This document shows, one piece after another, positions 9,259 to 17,897 of a stretch of DNA of 60,044 nt. Within the stretch, counting starts at the first letter, position 1. Each line of letters begins with the position of its first letter. The DNA is from Leptolyngbya sp. FACHB-321 (GTDB taxonomy: Bacteria; Cyanobacteriota; Cyanobacteriia; Leptolyngbyales; Leptolyngbyaceae), in the NCBI RefSeq assembly GCF_014695975.1, contig NZ_JACJPI010000031.1:1-60044 (forward strand). The letters are read 5' to 3'. The notes under the pieces were generated by a model. That model searched no databases and was not told the origin of the DNA. It saw nothing but the letters and a program-made list of their open reading frames with translations. The position numbers and the translations under genes are program-made.

Positions 9259-9915
9259 TCACTTAGGAATGCTTTGTAGCCATTCCCGGAGCGATCGCAG
9301 GGCGGTCATCAGTCCCAGCGCATCGCTTTCGTCAATAAATTGCAGAATTCGACCGGCGGGCAAAAATGGAAACGCCAGCCCATGAGCCGCTTCAATGTAG
9401 TGATCGCCCTCTAAACAATAGATCTGCAAGGTTCCTTTGAGAAAATCATCACCGAGTTGACTAACGTAGCGCCACACTTCAGCGACACCGATCGCGGCAT
9501 AGAGCGCAAGCCTGTCACTTGTACGCGGGCTAAAGGAAACGTCCAGCACTAAATCGGGTGGTGGATCGACCGCAAGATCGATCGCTCTCTTACCGCCCAC
9601 TGCCACAGCGTGTTGGATGTAGTAACCGGTCTCTGGTTCGATCGCGATGCCCAAATCAGGACGCTTCAATGTGGGTGCCTTGTAGCCTTCCACGCGCAAC
9701 GCCCCTTCATCTGCCAGCACAAGGATCAGCGACTCGATAAGCTTATGGCAGCGATCGTGTTCCTCCAGTGGTGTCATTAGTTCCAGGCGATTGCGATCGA
9801 ACGTGAAGCGAGCCGATCGTTCTGCGCCCATTTCTGCCAGTAGTGTTTCAAACTGCTGCCAGCTTACTTTTTCCAGCACGACTCGTTGTTCGCTGGGTTT
9901 CGGTGCTTTTGCCAT
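9259..9915 (-). CDS. Uma2 family (DUF820) endonuclease-like protein
   Basis: 218-residue protein with the Uma2/DUF820 layout, a PD-(D/E)XK-like fold very abundant in cyanobacteria with mostly unknown function. Seen: N-terminal W-x-x-F-E-x-L-L segment, RLELMTPLEEHDRCHKLIES, KAPTLKRPDLGIAIEPE and the core strand PDLVLDVSF. The usual ExxSPS stretch reads DVSFSPRTSDRLALYAAIG, so the catalytic pattern is partly altered and activity is doubtful. It stands alone on the minus strand between valS and a broken small gene. Confidence 0.8.
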   Translation of the reverse strand: MAKAPKPSEQRVVLEKVSWQQFETLLAEMGAERSARFTFDRNRLELMTPLEEHDRCHKLIESLILVLADEGALRVEGYKAPTLKRPDLGIAIEPETGYYIQHAVAVGGKRAIDLAVDPPPDLVLDVSFSPRTSDRLALYAAIGVAEVWRYVSQLGDDFLKGTLQIYCLEGDHYIEAAHGLAFPFLPAGRILQFIDESDALGLMTALRSLREWLQSIPK

Positions 9916-9982
9916 GAATCGTTCGTAGGAATGCGCTTGTTTCTATTAACGCATCTGTAAGGCGAAGCGCGATCGCACGGCT

Positions 9983-10222
9983 TCAATGATCGTCGGGCAA
10001 ATGATCCGTGTATTGATTAATCGCTTCTACCATGCTCTGCGAATACGGTTCAAGAATTGTGGCGGAGACGTGCAATGCTGCTAACGCATCCGAAAAGTCT
10101 TCTGAATCAGGGTTAGCCGTCTGTAGCGTATTGAGTGCCGCGATCGCCCGTTCTAACTATGGTTGATAATCAGCCAAGTGTGCCTTGAGCAATGCTAAAG
10201 AGTTAGCGTACGTCACTGTCAT
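9983..10222 (-). pseudogene. Small gene interrupted by an in-frame TAG
   Basis: An 80-codon frame starts at ATG 10222 and ends with TGA at 9983-9985, interrupted at codon 22 by TAG (10157-10159). The reading is MTVTYANSLALLKAHLADYQP, stop, then LERAIAALNTLQTANPDSED and onward to NQYTDHLPDDH. Both halves read as an ordinary, acidic, helical protein in one frame, so a single base change (for example CAG or GAG to TAG) explains the interruption. Its ATG overlaps the stop of the gene upstream (ATGA at 10219-10222), which indicates translational coupling. Function unknown. A recent pseudogene is most likely; read-through cannot be excluded. Confidence 0.6.
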
Positions 10223-10470
10223 TTTTTAAGTCTCCTTTCTAACTTGGCAATTTGCTGTCGGCACACTGCCACTGTTTTTTCCCACTTTGCAATGAGTCCT
10301 TGCCGCTGTTGTTTAGGGGGTCTGCTCAACTCACCCGCAATCTTCTGTAAATGGTCGTCTAACGCGCGATGCTGACTCTCTAGCTGCTTGCGGTACTCTT
10401 TATTCTTCGCGTCATACCTTACGTTGTGTTCTATCGCCCTTAAGGCTGACGGAATTCTTTGACAAGGCAA
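10219..10470 (-). CDS. Small basic coiled-coil-like hypothetical protein (TTG start or 5'-truncated)
   Basis: 83 residues, lysine/arginine/glutamine-rich and strongly helical (KEYRKQLESQHRALDDHLQK ... CRQQIAKLERRLKK), probably a short coiled coil. No ATG is available: the only initiator in frame is TTG at 10470, and a stop lies shortly upstream. It either uses TTG or has lost its 5' end. The stop codon overlaps the start of the interrupted gene 9983-10222, giving a two-gene acidic/basic cassette reminiscent in size and layout of toxin-antitoxin or other small accessory modules, but no family is recognised. Confidence 0.45.
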   Translation of the reverse strand: MPCQRIPSALRAIEHNVRYDAKNKEYRKQLESQHRALDDHLQKIAGELSRPPKQQRQGLIAKWEKTVAVCRQQIAKLERRLKK

Positions 10471-10577
10471 TAATGAAAGGCAAAAGTTGCTAGGGCGTGA
10501 GCATTAGGGAACGCTAGCAGGAGATCTCAAGTAACAGATCCCGCAGCAGCATTTTTGCCAACAGCATATGCCCATCA

Positions 10578-12071
10578 ATGAGTGACATCAAGCCATACTA
10601 CGAAATGCTTGGGCTAAAACCAGGCGCATCGCCAGCCGAAGTGAAGCAAGCCTACCGCAGTCTAGCTAAGATTTGGCATCCCGATCGTTTTGCCCATGAC
10701 TTGCCACTTAAGCAGCAAGCCGAGACGAAAATCAAAACCATTAATGAGGCATATCAGCAACTCAAGCTCTACCAATCTGAATCTGAACAGCCATTTACGC
10801 CTCAGTCAACATCTCAGCAAACATCTCGAACAGAAGTTGTTACTAGACCATCAAATGCAGAGACTTGCTATAAGCGTGGGGCAGAAAATGTTAAGGCGGG
10901 CAAGTATAAAGAAGCGCTAGACGACTTTAGTACAGCGATTCGTCTGAACTCAGATTACGCTGAAGCATACCGCTATCGGGGTTTTGTAAACTCACTGTTA
11001 GGCTTTGAACTGGGAGCGGAGGCAGATTTAGCCAAAGCAGCAAAATTAGGGCTACAGCAGAATGTTGCGGCGCGGTCGTCGTCTGCTCAAACCACGAATG
11101 ATTCTATAAGACAGCAGACACAATCATCATCCGTTCCACGATCGACTCCACAACCAGCAGTAGAAAGGCGATCGCCTACGCCACCTCCCTGGGTCTGTGT
11201 CAAAACGCTACCAGATCATACTGACGTTGTTTCCACTGTCGCCGTGAGTCGGGATGGCAAGTTGCTTGCTAGCGGCAGTTGGGACAAAACTATTCAGCTT
11301 TGGAATCTCCGCACAGGCAAACGCATTTGCACCTTCAACGGGCATTCAGAGCCAGTGTGGTCGGTTGCGTTTAGTGCCGATGGGCAACTCCTCGCTAGCG
11401 GCAGCAAAGACGGAACCATCAAGCTATGGTACTTGCAGACAGGTACATTACTCCGCACTTTTACCGGGCATGCAGACGCGGTGAAATCGATCGCGATTAA
11501 CCCCGACAAACGTACCTTGGTCAGCGGTAGCTGGGATAGCACTGTGAAATACTGGGATTTGAGTACTGGCAGACTCATTCGCACGTTGTCTGGTCAGAGC
11601 ACTCCGGTGTGGTCAGTGTCAATCAGCCTAGATGGAACAATGCTTCTGAGCGGTGGTGAAGACTCAACCGTGAGGTTTTACCACGTCAAAACGGGAGAGC
11701 TATTGAGAACGTTCACTGCACATTCCAAGGCTGTGCTTGCTGTTGCCATTAGTCCTGATAGTCGGCAGTTTGCCAGTGGCGGCAATGATTGTGAGGTTAA
11801 GCTTTGGTCTACGATCGCCAACAACCCAAACCGAACGCTGCTGGGACACACTGGTTTAATTCGTACTGTTGCCTTTAGCCCAGATGGTCAGACGCTTGCC
11901 AGTGGTAGTGAAGACCAAACGATCAAACTCTGGAACGTCAACACGGGCGATCGATTGGGCAACTTGACCGATCACACAGGCGCAATCGCCGCTCTTACTT
12001 ATACCCCAGATGGACAAACGCTGATCAGTAGCAGTTTCGACAAAACGATTAAATTCTGGCAGCGCTCTTGA
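10578..12071 (+). CDS. J-domain / TPR / WD40-repeat protein
   Basis: 497 residues with three modules. Residues about 4-70 form a DnaJ J-domain with the essential HPD (IWHPDRF) and KTINEAYQQLK helix. Residues about 95-160 hold TPR units (AETCYKRGAENVKAGKYKEA, DYAEAYRYRGFVNSLL). After a Q/S/T/P-rich linker, residues about 210-497 hold seven WD40 repeats, each ending like LASGSWDKTIQLWNLRTG; seven blades make one closed beta-propeller. A role as a co-chaperone recruiting an Hsp70 (DnaK) to a propeller-bound client is inferred from architecture. The start ATG at 10578 puts the J-domain at the N-terminus as expected. No Zn-finger or C-terminal DnaJ domain is present, so this is a type III J-protein. 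Confidence 0.88.
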   Translation: MSDIKPYYEMLGLKPGASPAEVKQAYRSLAKIWHPDRFAHDLPLKQQAETKIKTINEAYQQLKLYQSESEQPFTPQSTSQQTSRTEVVTRPSNAETCYKRGAENVKAGKYKEALDDFSTAIRLNSDYAEAYRYRGFVNSLLGFELGAEADLAKAAKLGLQQNVAARSSSAQTTNDSIRQQTQSSSVPRSTPQPAVERRSPTPPPWVCVKTLPDHTDVVSTVAVSRDGKLLASGSWDKTIQLWNLRTGKRICTFNGHSEPVWSVAFSADGQLLASGSKDGTIKLWYLQTGTLLRTFTGHADAVKSIAINPDKRTLVSGSWDSTVKYWDLSTGRLIRTLSGQSTPVWSVSISLDGTMLLSGGEDSTVRFYHVKTGELLRTFTAHSKAVLAVAISPDSRQFASGGNDCEVKLWSTIANNPNRTLLGHTGLIRTVAFSPDGQTLASGSEDQTIKLWNVNTGDRLGNLTDHTGAIAALTYTPDGQTLISSSFDKTIKFWQRS

Positions 12072-12131
12072 AAAAGACAACAACGCTTAACCGCTGTACA
12101 GTAGAGTGAGAAGCCGTTACAAACTGAAACA

Positions 12132-12755
12132 GTGGATTCCTCGCCAGCCGCAAAACCTCAACTCAAACGCCGATCGCTCCAGACGACACCAGCCAAGATT
12201 TTTCACTGGGTCAACATCGTTAGCCTGTTCTTAATGCTGACCAGTGGCTTGCAGATTTACAATGCCAATCCAGTCTTTGGTGGGCGTGAAGGGTTCCACT
12301 TTCCCTTCTTTGGCTTACTGGGTGGCTGGTTAGCAGGTGGACGGCACTGGCACTTTGCCGCCATGTGGTTTTTCTCGCTCAATCTGCTCTGGTATAGCGT
12401 GTATGTACTGGTGACGCAGCGGTGGCAGCATCGCTATGTGGGCGGCAACGACATCAAAGCACTGAAACAGAGCAAGAATCCCAAACGACGTGTTTATGCA
12501 TGGCATCGCCTTGTTTATACGTCCATTATCCCAATTTTGCTGCTGGCGCTTTTGAGCGGTATTGGTATGTATAAACCCGCTCAGTTTCACTGGATTGTTG
12601 ATTTTTTCGGTGATTGGTTTGCGATCCGCGTCACACACTTTCTCACGGTGCCGATTGTGATTGCGTTTGCGATCGCCCACTCTCTCCTTGCCTTCAAAGC
12701 AGGCGGCGATCGACTCGTAGATTCCATGTTTTTGGACGAGAAGGTAGAAAGCTAG
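12132..12755 (+). CDS. Membrane cytochrome b subunit (cytochrome b561/thiosulfate reductase type)
   Basis: 207-residue integral membrane protein with about four to five hydrophobic helices and histidines placed as haem b ligands (KIFHWVNIVSLF, GGRHWHFAAMWFF, YAWHRLVYT, VTHFLTVPIVIAFAIAHSLL). This is the di-haem cytochrome b pattern that passes electrons between quinone and a periplasmic oxidoreductase. Start is GTG at 12132; no ATG gives the full N-terminus. It directly precedes the Tat-exported molybdopterin protein, so the two probably form a membrane redox complex. Electron direction and substrate are not visible. Confidence 0.82.
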   Translation: MDSSPAAKPQLKRRSLQTTPAKIFHWVNIVSLFLMLTSGLQIYNANPVFGGREGFHFPFFGLLGGWLAGGRHWHFAAMWFFSLNLLWYSVYVLVTQRWQHRYVGGNDIKALKQSKNPKRRVYAWHRLVYTSIIPILLLALLSGIGMYKPAQFHWIVDFFGDWFAIRVTHFLTVPIVIAFAIAHSLLAFKAGGDRLVDSMFLDEKVES

Positions 12756-12781
12756 AAGGCTAAAGGCTAAAAGCTAAAAGT
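12741..12781. repeat. AGCTAAAAG/AGGCTAAAGGCTAAA repeat
   Basis: Tandem, slightly varying copies of (A)AGGCTAAA start inside the last codons of the cytochrome b gene and run into the spacer before the molybdopterin gene. A related block lies at 50015-50065. Confidence 0.5.
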
Positions 12782-12844
12782 GAGTGTTCACATCAACTCA
12801 ACACTCAAAACTTCCCCTAACTCATAATTTTCCTTATCCCTCTC

Positions 12845-13567
12845 ATGTCCCCAACTGACGACACTCCTGACTCTCTCCCTCGCCGTAGTTTTCTTCGCAT
12901 CGCTGGTCTGACCGGCGCAGGCTGGATTGTGGGCACCGCTGGGCTAACGCTGGCAGAAGGCTTGGCAGGCAAGCTGTTTATGCCTGTGAACGATCGCCTG
13001 GATGCACTCTTGCTGAATCCCCAAAAGCTCATACCAGAGTTTCCTGTGAGCGCGATCGAGCCAGCGGCACTTATTGAGAATACGTTTCGGTTTGTGCCAC
13101 GGATTGACCCAGGAGTGTTTCGCTTGACGGTGGATGGTGCTGTAAACAAGCCGCTAAGTCTGGATTTAACGACGCTTCAGCAGATGCCGCTCACATCAAT
13201 GGTGGTTCGCCATGTCTGTGTTGAAGGGTGGGCAGCGATCGTGCAGTGGGGCGGCATCCGACTGAGTGATCTTATTGCACTGGCACAACCAAAGGCAGAC
13301 GTGCGCTACGTCTATTTTCAATCAGCCGATGGCTATTACGAAAGCTGGGATCTCGCATCAGTGCTGCACCCTCAAACCATGCTGGCATATCAAATGAATG
13401 GTGCGCCACTGCCTGCCAAGAATGGTGCGCCGCTACGTCTCGCCTCGCCGCTAAAGCTAGGTTACAAGCTGAGTAAGTGGGTGACAGGCATTACGCTGGT
13501 GAGCGAGCTATCGCAGCAGCGAGGCTATTGGGAAGATTTGGGCTATGAGTGGTTTGCAGGGCTTTAG
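12845..13567 (+). CDS. Tat-exported molybdopterin-dependent oxidoreductase (SUOX/MsrP-type fold)
   Basis: 240-residue protein with an N-terminal twin-arginine signal (PRRSFLRIAGLTGAGWI) and a sulfite-oxidase-type molybdopterin-binding domain. The Moco-ligand cysteine is in MVVRHVCVEGWAAIVQWGG; downstream are the family stretches YVYFQSADGYYESWD and NGAPLRLASPLKLGYKLSKW. It acts in the periplasm or thylakoid lumen, presumably with the cytochrome b encoded 89 bp upstream. The substrate is unknown; MsrP (methionine sulfoxide reductase) and YedY-like enzymes share the fold and a haem-b membrane partner, but the partner here is not clearly MsrQ. Confidence 0.85.
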   Translation: MSPTDDTPDSLPRRSFLRIAGLTGAGWIVGTAGLTLAEGLAGKLFMPVNDRLDALLLNPQKLIPEFPVSAIEPAALIENTFRFVPRIDPGVFRLTVDGAVNKPLSLDLTTLQQMPLTSMVVRHVCVEGWAAIVQWGGIRLSDLIALAQPKADVRYVYFQSADGYYESWDLASVLHPQTMLAYQMNGAPLPAKNGAPLRLASPLKLGYKLSKWVTGITLVSELSQQRGYWEDLGYEWFAGL

Positions 13568-13677
13568 GGGTATCAGCGTACAGCACGCACGTTGAAGAAG
13601 GGTCGTGGAGGGGTAAAAGCGTGGAGGGGTGAAGGGTGGAACTGATACAAGTAAGACTGTTTGGAAGTAGCGGAACT

Positions 13678-14319
13678 TTAGGGCTGCAAGATTAATTGCC
13701 ATTCAACTGCTTTTGGGTTCCATGTTGGCATAGCAGTTTCGTCCACAACGTAGGGTCCCCAGTAGCGCCCGGAGCCGTCTTGAGCAAATGCAACCAGTAC
13801 ATCCCCTTTCTTTAGCTTGAGGGTACGATCGGGCAACGACACCAGCAACCCATTCGCACCACCTTCTTCGGGTGCAAAATCCCAGTGGGCAGGCACTTCG
13901 TAGTTGGCTGGCTTATCTGGCTGGGCGATCGCCGACTCTGTCTTACCGCTGCCCTGCTTTACCTCTTGTTTTGGCAACAGCGCCACCCGTACTGGATAAC
14001 TAGTCGGATTGCCAACTCGCAAGACACCACTCCGGCTGCTAGCCGTACCAACACGCTTGTCAGGAAGCACTTCAACGGGCTGGGCTGCTGTGGGTACAGG
14101 AACAGGTTTAGCGCTGGGTGCAACGGTTGGCTGATTCGTTGGCTGCGTAGCTGGCGAAGCGGGCACGGCTTTAGGCACCTCGCTCTCAGCTGAAGGTAGA
14201 TCGATTGCAGAGGGCACGATCGCGCTGGTAGTAAAGCGTTGATAAACGACCCACCCACTGACCAGACATAAAAGCGCTGCCAAGGTTGCACCAACAACGG
14301 GGTAGCATCGCGATTTCAT
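13678..14319 (-). CDS. Membrane-anchored proline/alanine-rich hypothetical protein
   Basis: About 213 residues from ATG 14319 (MKSRCYPVVGAT); an ATG at 14367 would add 16 residues. A single N-terminal hydrophobic helix (TLAALLCLVSGWVVYQRF) anchors or exports it. Residues about 35-90 are low-complexity P/A/S/V linker, and the C-terminal ~120 residues form a compact domain with VGNPTSYPVRVALLP, WDFAPEEGGANGLLVSLPD and RYWGPYVVDETAMPTWNP. I do not recognise the domain; it looks like a conserved cyanobacterial envelope protein. Convergent with the molybdopterin gene. Confidence 0.6.
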   Translation of the reverse strand: MKSRCYPVVGATLAALLCLVSGWVVYQRFTTSAIVPSAIDLPSAESEVPKAVPASPATQPTNQPTVAPSAKPVPVPTAAQPVEVLPDKRVGTASSRSGVLRVGNPTSYPVRVALLPKQEVKQGSGKTESAIAQPDKPANYEVPAHWDFAPEEGGANGLLVSLPDRTLKLKKGDVLVAFAQDGSGRYWGPYVVDETAMPTWNPKAVEWQLILQP

Positions 14320-14522
14320 ATACCTAGCTGGTTTGCCCGCCATGGTTTGCCTGCCATCCACATCCACATCCCTGCTTTAGTAATAGCAATCTTTCAGTAC
14401 CTGCGGGAAAGAAATATTCTAAAGTGAGACAGAGAAAACGTTGAGCTGGTCAATGCTGTCCTGGCGGTTTGAAGCGACCACCTGCTCGATGATCGAGACC
14501 GTCCATCAAGAGCCATTCAGCT

Positions 14523-14855
14523 ATGCAAAATACTCGTCTCAACAGTTTGGTGGATCGGACGACCGATCGCCTGGGCAGTTGGCTGCAAAACCCGTGGCGA
14601 CGCGTCTCGGTTCTAATCATCAGCCTGTTGTTCGGTAACTATGTTGGACCCGCGCTTTCTCTGGTTGCAGGTCAACAAGGGCAGGTAGACATCATTGTTG
14701 CCGCGCTAGTCGTCGCGTTGACCGAACTAATCAGTCTGTTTGCGTATCGCCGGAGACCCGAAGGGACGCGATCGCTCTTGCTGGATTCTCTCAATGCCTT
14801 CAAGGTTGGCTTAACGTACAGCTTGATTGTGGATGCATTCAAGCTTGGCTCATAA
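14523..14855 (+). CDS. ycf20: Ycf20 family (DUF565) membrane protein
   Basis: 110-residue protein matching the plastid/cyanobacterial Ycf20 pattern: N-terminal TRLNSLVDRTTDRLGSWLQN, the signature NPWRRVSVLIISLLFGNYVG, a second hydrophobic helix (VDIIVAALVVALTELISLFAY), and the C-terminal LLDSLNAFKVGLTYSLIVDAFKLGS. In plants and algae the family is linked to non-photochemical quenching; the molecular role in cyanobacteria is unclear. Transcribed away from 13678-14319 and followed by a heptamer repeat block. Confidence 0.85.
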   Translation: MQNTRLNSLVDRTTDRLGSWLQNPWRRVSVLIISLLFGNYVGPALSLVAGQQGQVDIIVAALVVALTELISLFAYRRRPEGTRSLLLDSLNAFKVGLTYSLIVDAFKLGS

Positions 14856-14885
14856 ACAGTGGTTAAAAGTCAGATTGGAATTTAT

Positions 14886-14942
14886 TGCCTCCTGCCTTCT
14901 GCCTCCTATCCTCTGCTTCCTGCCTTCTGCCCTCCGCCTTCT
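14886..14942. repeat. YCTGCCY heptamer array upstream of aminopeptidase P
   Basis: About eight tandem degenerate heptamers (TGCCTCC TGCCTTC TGCCTCC ...) fill the spacer between ycf20 and the aminopeptidase gene. Same family as inside hpnB and shc (opposite strand sense GGCAGAR). Confidence 0.8.
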
Positions 14943-14976
14943 GTAAATGCTATAAATCGAACTAGACGCTCACTCA

Positions 14977-16920
14977 TTGCCCATGTCTCCTACTGATTTG
15001 TCCTCTGCTGATTTGTCTGCTGCTAACTTATTGCCTCACGTGTCTACTGTGACTCAGGAGAAGTTTGCGGCGCTGCGATCGCACCTTGCCACTCATCGGT
15101 TAGATAGTTACCTTGTGCCTGCCGCTGACGAACATTTGAATGAATACTTACCAGAGGCAAAGCGGCGACGGATCTGGTTGAGTGGCTTTTCGGGTTCGGC
15201 TGGCGATTTGCTTGTCGGTCAAGAGACGGCGTGGCTGTTTGTCGATTCGCGCTATTACGAACAGGCGGATCTAGAAGTTGATCCGACGTTGATGCAGGTA
15301 TCCAAGCTGGGGCTGGACGGGCAGAAAACTTTGGAGGAAAGGCTGGAAGCGCTGGGTCGAGAGGCAACGCAAGCAGGCAGCCGTTTTCGCCTGGGGTTTG
15401 ACCCGTTTACGCTGACGGTAAGTCAGTTTCGCAACTTTCAGAAGCAGTTGGAACCATCGGGGGTCGTGTTAGTGCCGATCGCTGGCAATCTGGTCGATCG
15501 CGTCCGCCTGCAACAGCCCTGGGTGAGTGCAGAACCGTTGCCAACCTATGCTGATGCCAAATTGTTTTACCTGCCCGACGCACTGACGGGAGAAACGATT
15601 GAACAAAAGCTAAAGCGCGTCAGAGAGGCGATGCACAAAGCGAATGCAGACGTGTTGCCCATCACCAAGCTCGACCAAATTGCGTGGCTCTACAACCTGC
15701 GTGGTTGGGATGTCCCGTATAACCCGGTGTTTATTGCTTATACGATCGTCACGCCCAAGGCTGCCTACCTGTTCACTAATCTCGATCGCATTGATCTCGA
15801 CTTGCAAGCATTCTTGCAAAAACAGGTGACGCTGCAACCGTATGAACTCTATGGAGAGACATTGAAGGCACTCGTTGCCCAGGCTCCAAACCAGCGGGTA
15901 CTTATCGATCGCAAGCACACGACAATGGGAACCCATGAGCTGCTTACCGATCCCGTTGCCCCGATCGCCTGCAAAATTGTCGAGGGAAGCAACCCGATCG
16001 AGGGCATGAAAGCCCGCAAGAACGCGATCGAAATCTCGCAGATGCAGCAGGCAAACCTGAAGGCAAGCCGCGCCAAAACTCGTACTCTAAAGTGGGTTTC
16101 TGATCAATTCAACAGCAAAGAAACGCTCACAGAAGCCGATGTCGCTGCAACCGTGGAACAGTTTTATGCCGAAGAAGCTGATTTTCAAGGCTTGAGCTTC
16201 AACACGATCGCTGGAGCCGGAGCTAATAGCTCGATCGTCCACTACGGCACCCCTAACCCTCAGCGAGTGCTGCATGACGGCGAATTTCTGCTGCTCGATT
16301 CTGGTGCACAGTACGCCTCCGGCACCACAGACGACACACGCACATTGATTGTCGGCGACCCCACGCCAGAGCAAGTGGAATGCTACACCGAAGTTTTGAA
16401 AGCTCACATTAACTGTGCCATGCAGCGCTTTCCCAAAGGCACCACCGGAGCGCAACTGGACGGCATTACGCGATCGACCCTCTGGTTTGCAGGGCTAGAC
16501 TACGGGCACGGTACGGGACATGGAGTAGGCGCGTTTCTCAATGTGCACGAAGGTCCAAATGGTATCAGCAAGCGAGTCAGCGAACCACTGGAACCGGGCA
16601 TGGTGACTAGCATTGAACCAGGCTTTTACAAATCAGGCTGGGGCGGCATCCGTATCGAAAATCTGTACGTCGTTAAGGATCTAACACCCGCAGGCGAAAT
16701 GTCAGAAACAGACGCAAAGCCAGATCCCAACAAGCTCACCTGGTATGGCTTTGAGCCACTAACCTACATTCCCTTCGACAAACGCCTGATCGATCGCGAT
16801 CGCCTTGACGAGCGTCACCAGGCATGGCTGGCACAGTATAACGAGGCGATCGTTGCTAGGCTCACCCCCACACTTAGCCCCGAAGAAGCCACCTGGCTCC
16901 AGGAGGTTTGTACCGTTTAG
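14977..16920 (+). CDS. Xaa-Pro aminopeptidase (aminopeptidase P, M24B)
   Basis: 647-residue metallopeptidase removing N-terminal residues preceding proline. Two creatinase-like N-terminal domains (about residues 25-330) precede the M24 pita-bread catalytic domain. Metal ligands visible: aspartates in LLDSGAQYASGTTDDTRT, histidine in GHGTGHGVGAFLNVHEGP, glutamates in TSIEPGFYK and GIRIENLYVV. This is the long, three-domain eukaryote/cyanobacteria-type APP. The first ~20 residues are S/A/D/L-rich and the true start may lie a few codons in. No obvious operon partner. Confidence 0.93.
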   Translation: MPMSPTDLSSADLSAANLLPHVSTVTQEKFAALRSHLATHRLDSYLVPAADEHLNEYLPEAKRRRIWLSGFSGSAGDLLVGQETAWLFVDSRYYEQADLEVDPTLMQVSKLGLDGQKTLEERLEALGREATQAGSRFRLGFDPFTLTVSQFRNFQKQLEPSGVVLVPIAGNLVDRVRLQQPWVSAEPLPTYADAKLFYLPDALTGETIEQKLKRVREAMHKANADVLPITKLDQIAWLYNLRGWDVPYNPVFIAYTIVTPKAAYLFTNLDRIDLDLQAFLQKQVTLQPYELYGETLKALVAQAPNQRVLIDRKHTTMGTHELLTDPVAPIACKIVEGSNPIEGMKARKNAIEISQMQQANLKASRAKTRTLKWVSDQFNSKETLTEADVAATVEQFYAEEADFQGLSFNTIAGAGANSSIVHYGTPNPQRVLHDGEFLLLDSGAQYASGTTDDTRTLIVGDPTPEQVECYTEVLKAHINCAMQRFPKGTTGAQLDGITRSTLWFAGLDYGHGTGHGVGAFLNVHEGPNGISKRVSEPLEPGMVTSIEPGFYKSGWGGIRIENLYVVKDLTPAGEMSETDAKPDPNKLTWYGFEPLTYIPFDKRLIDRDRLDERHQAWLAQYNEAIVARLTPTLSPEEATWLQEVCTV

Positions 16921-16981
16921 CCACCCTTGCAACGTTTGGATGATTGGCAAAAACCGTGATGCTATTGATGAGATTGAAGCC

Positions 16982-17545
16982 ATGACGATCGCCACCCAGC
17001 AACCCATCACCCTCGAAGCCTTTCTGAAACTGCCAGAAACAAAGCCTGCCAGTGAATACATCAATGGCGCAATCATCCAAAAGCCAATGCCAAAGGGAAA
17101 GCATAGCCAACTTCAGTTGAGACTCTGTAATGCTGTCAACGAGATCGGAGTAGCCCAACAAACCGTCTATGCCTTGCCGGAATTGCGCTGCACGTTTGGT
17201 ACACGCTCGCTCGTGCCGGATGTGGCTGTGTTCCAGTGGTCGCGTATTCCCTTTGATGCTGATGAAGAAATCCCTAACGATTTGTTGATGCACCCAGATT
17301 GGGTCATTGAAATTCTTTCGCCTGAGCAGGCTTCAAACCACGGCACAGGGAACATTCTGCATTGTCTCCATCATGGTTGCAGCTTGGGTTGGCTGATTGA
17401 TCCCGGCGATCGCTCCATTCTTGCCTTCCTACCGAAACAAGAGCCAGTGCTGTATGAAGGTAATGACCTACTCCCAGTGCTGGCAGGAGTGCCGCTAGAA
17501 CTGACCGTACAGCAGGTTTTCAATTGGCTCAAAATGTCCGGCTAG
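16982..17545 (+). CDS. Uma2 family (DUF820) endonuclease-like protein
   Basis: About 187 residues from ATG 16982 (MTIATQQPITLEAFLKLPET). The open frame extends further upstream into the end of the aminopeptidase gene, but that part is shadow. Canonical Uma2 features: SEYINGAIIQKPMPKGKHSQ, SLVPDVAVFQWSRIP, and the core HPDWVIEILSPEQ followed by NILHCLHHGCSLGWLIDP. The D-(x)n-E-x-L pattern of the PD-(D/E)XK-like fold is better preserved here than in the paralogue at 9259-9915. Function unknown; family copies are spread over cyanobacterial genomes and often linked to mobile or accessory DNA. Confidence 0.85.
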   Translation: MTIATQQPITLEAFLKLPETKPASEYINGAIIQKPMPKGKHSQLQLRLCNAVNEIGVAQQTVYALPELRCTFGTRSLVPDVAVFQWSRIPFDADEEIPNDLLMHPDWVIEILSPEQASNHGTGNILHCLHHGCSLGWLIDPGDRSILAFLPKQEPVLYEGNDLLPVLAGVPLELTVQQVFNWLKMSG

Positions 17546-17897
17546 TTCGTCATCGTGATCATGGCTGCAAGCATTGAGTAGCAACCGCCGGAACTCCACA
17601 CCGCTGCTAGCGTCTGCCTTGTAAGTCTTAGCATGACTGAGCGTTTCAGTCCTTTAGCAACCCGCATTTTAGGGGTGAGCTTTACTAGCAGATTCCGTCT
17701 GGACAAACAGTAAGCGTGACTGCAACGTATACGTCTAATCTAGATTTTGAATGGGCTAGGATGAGCGTAAGAATAATGCTATGCAGTGCTTTCATCCTGG
17801 TCTCACAGTTGTGAAAAACAACGTGAGCGGCTAGAGGTGCGATCGGTTTCAGTGCTTTGACTTAACGTTTTACACTTGCGGACTGGACAGTACAACA
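17546..17897. other. 352-bp spacer upstream of the HtrA-type protease
   Basis: No gene or RNA recognised. The region contains only reading frames under 30 codons. It must hold the protease promoter, but no convincing -35/-10 pair could be chosen by eye. Confidence 0.4.
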
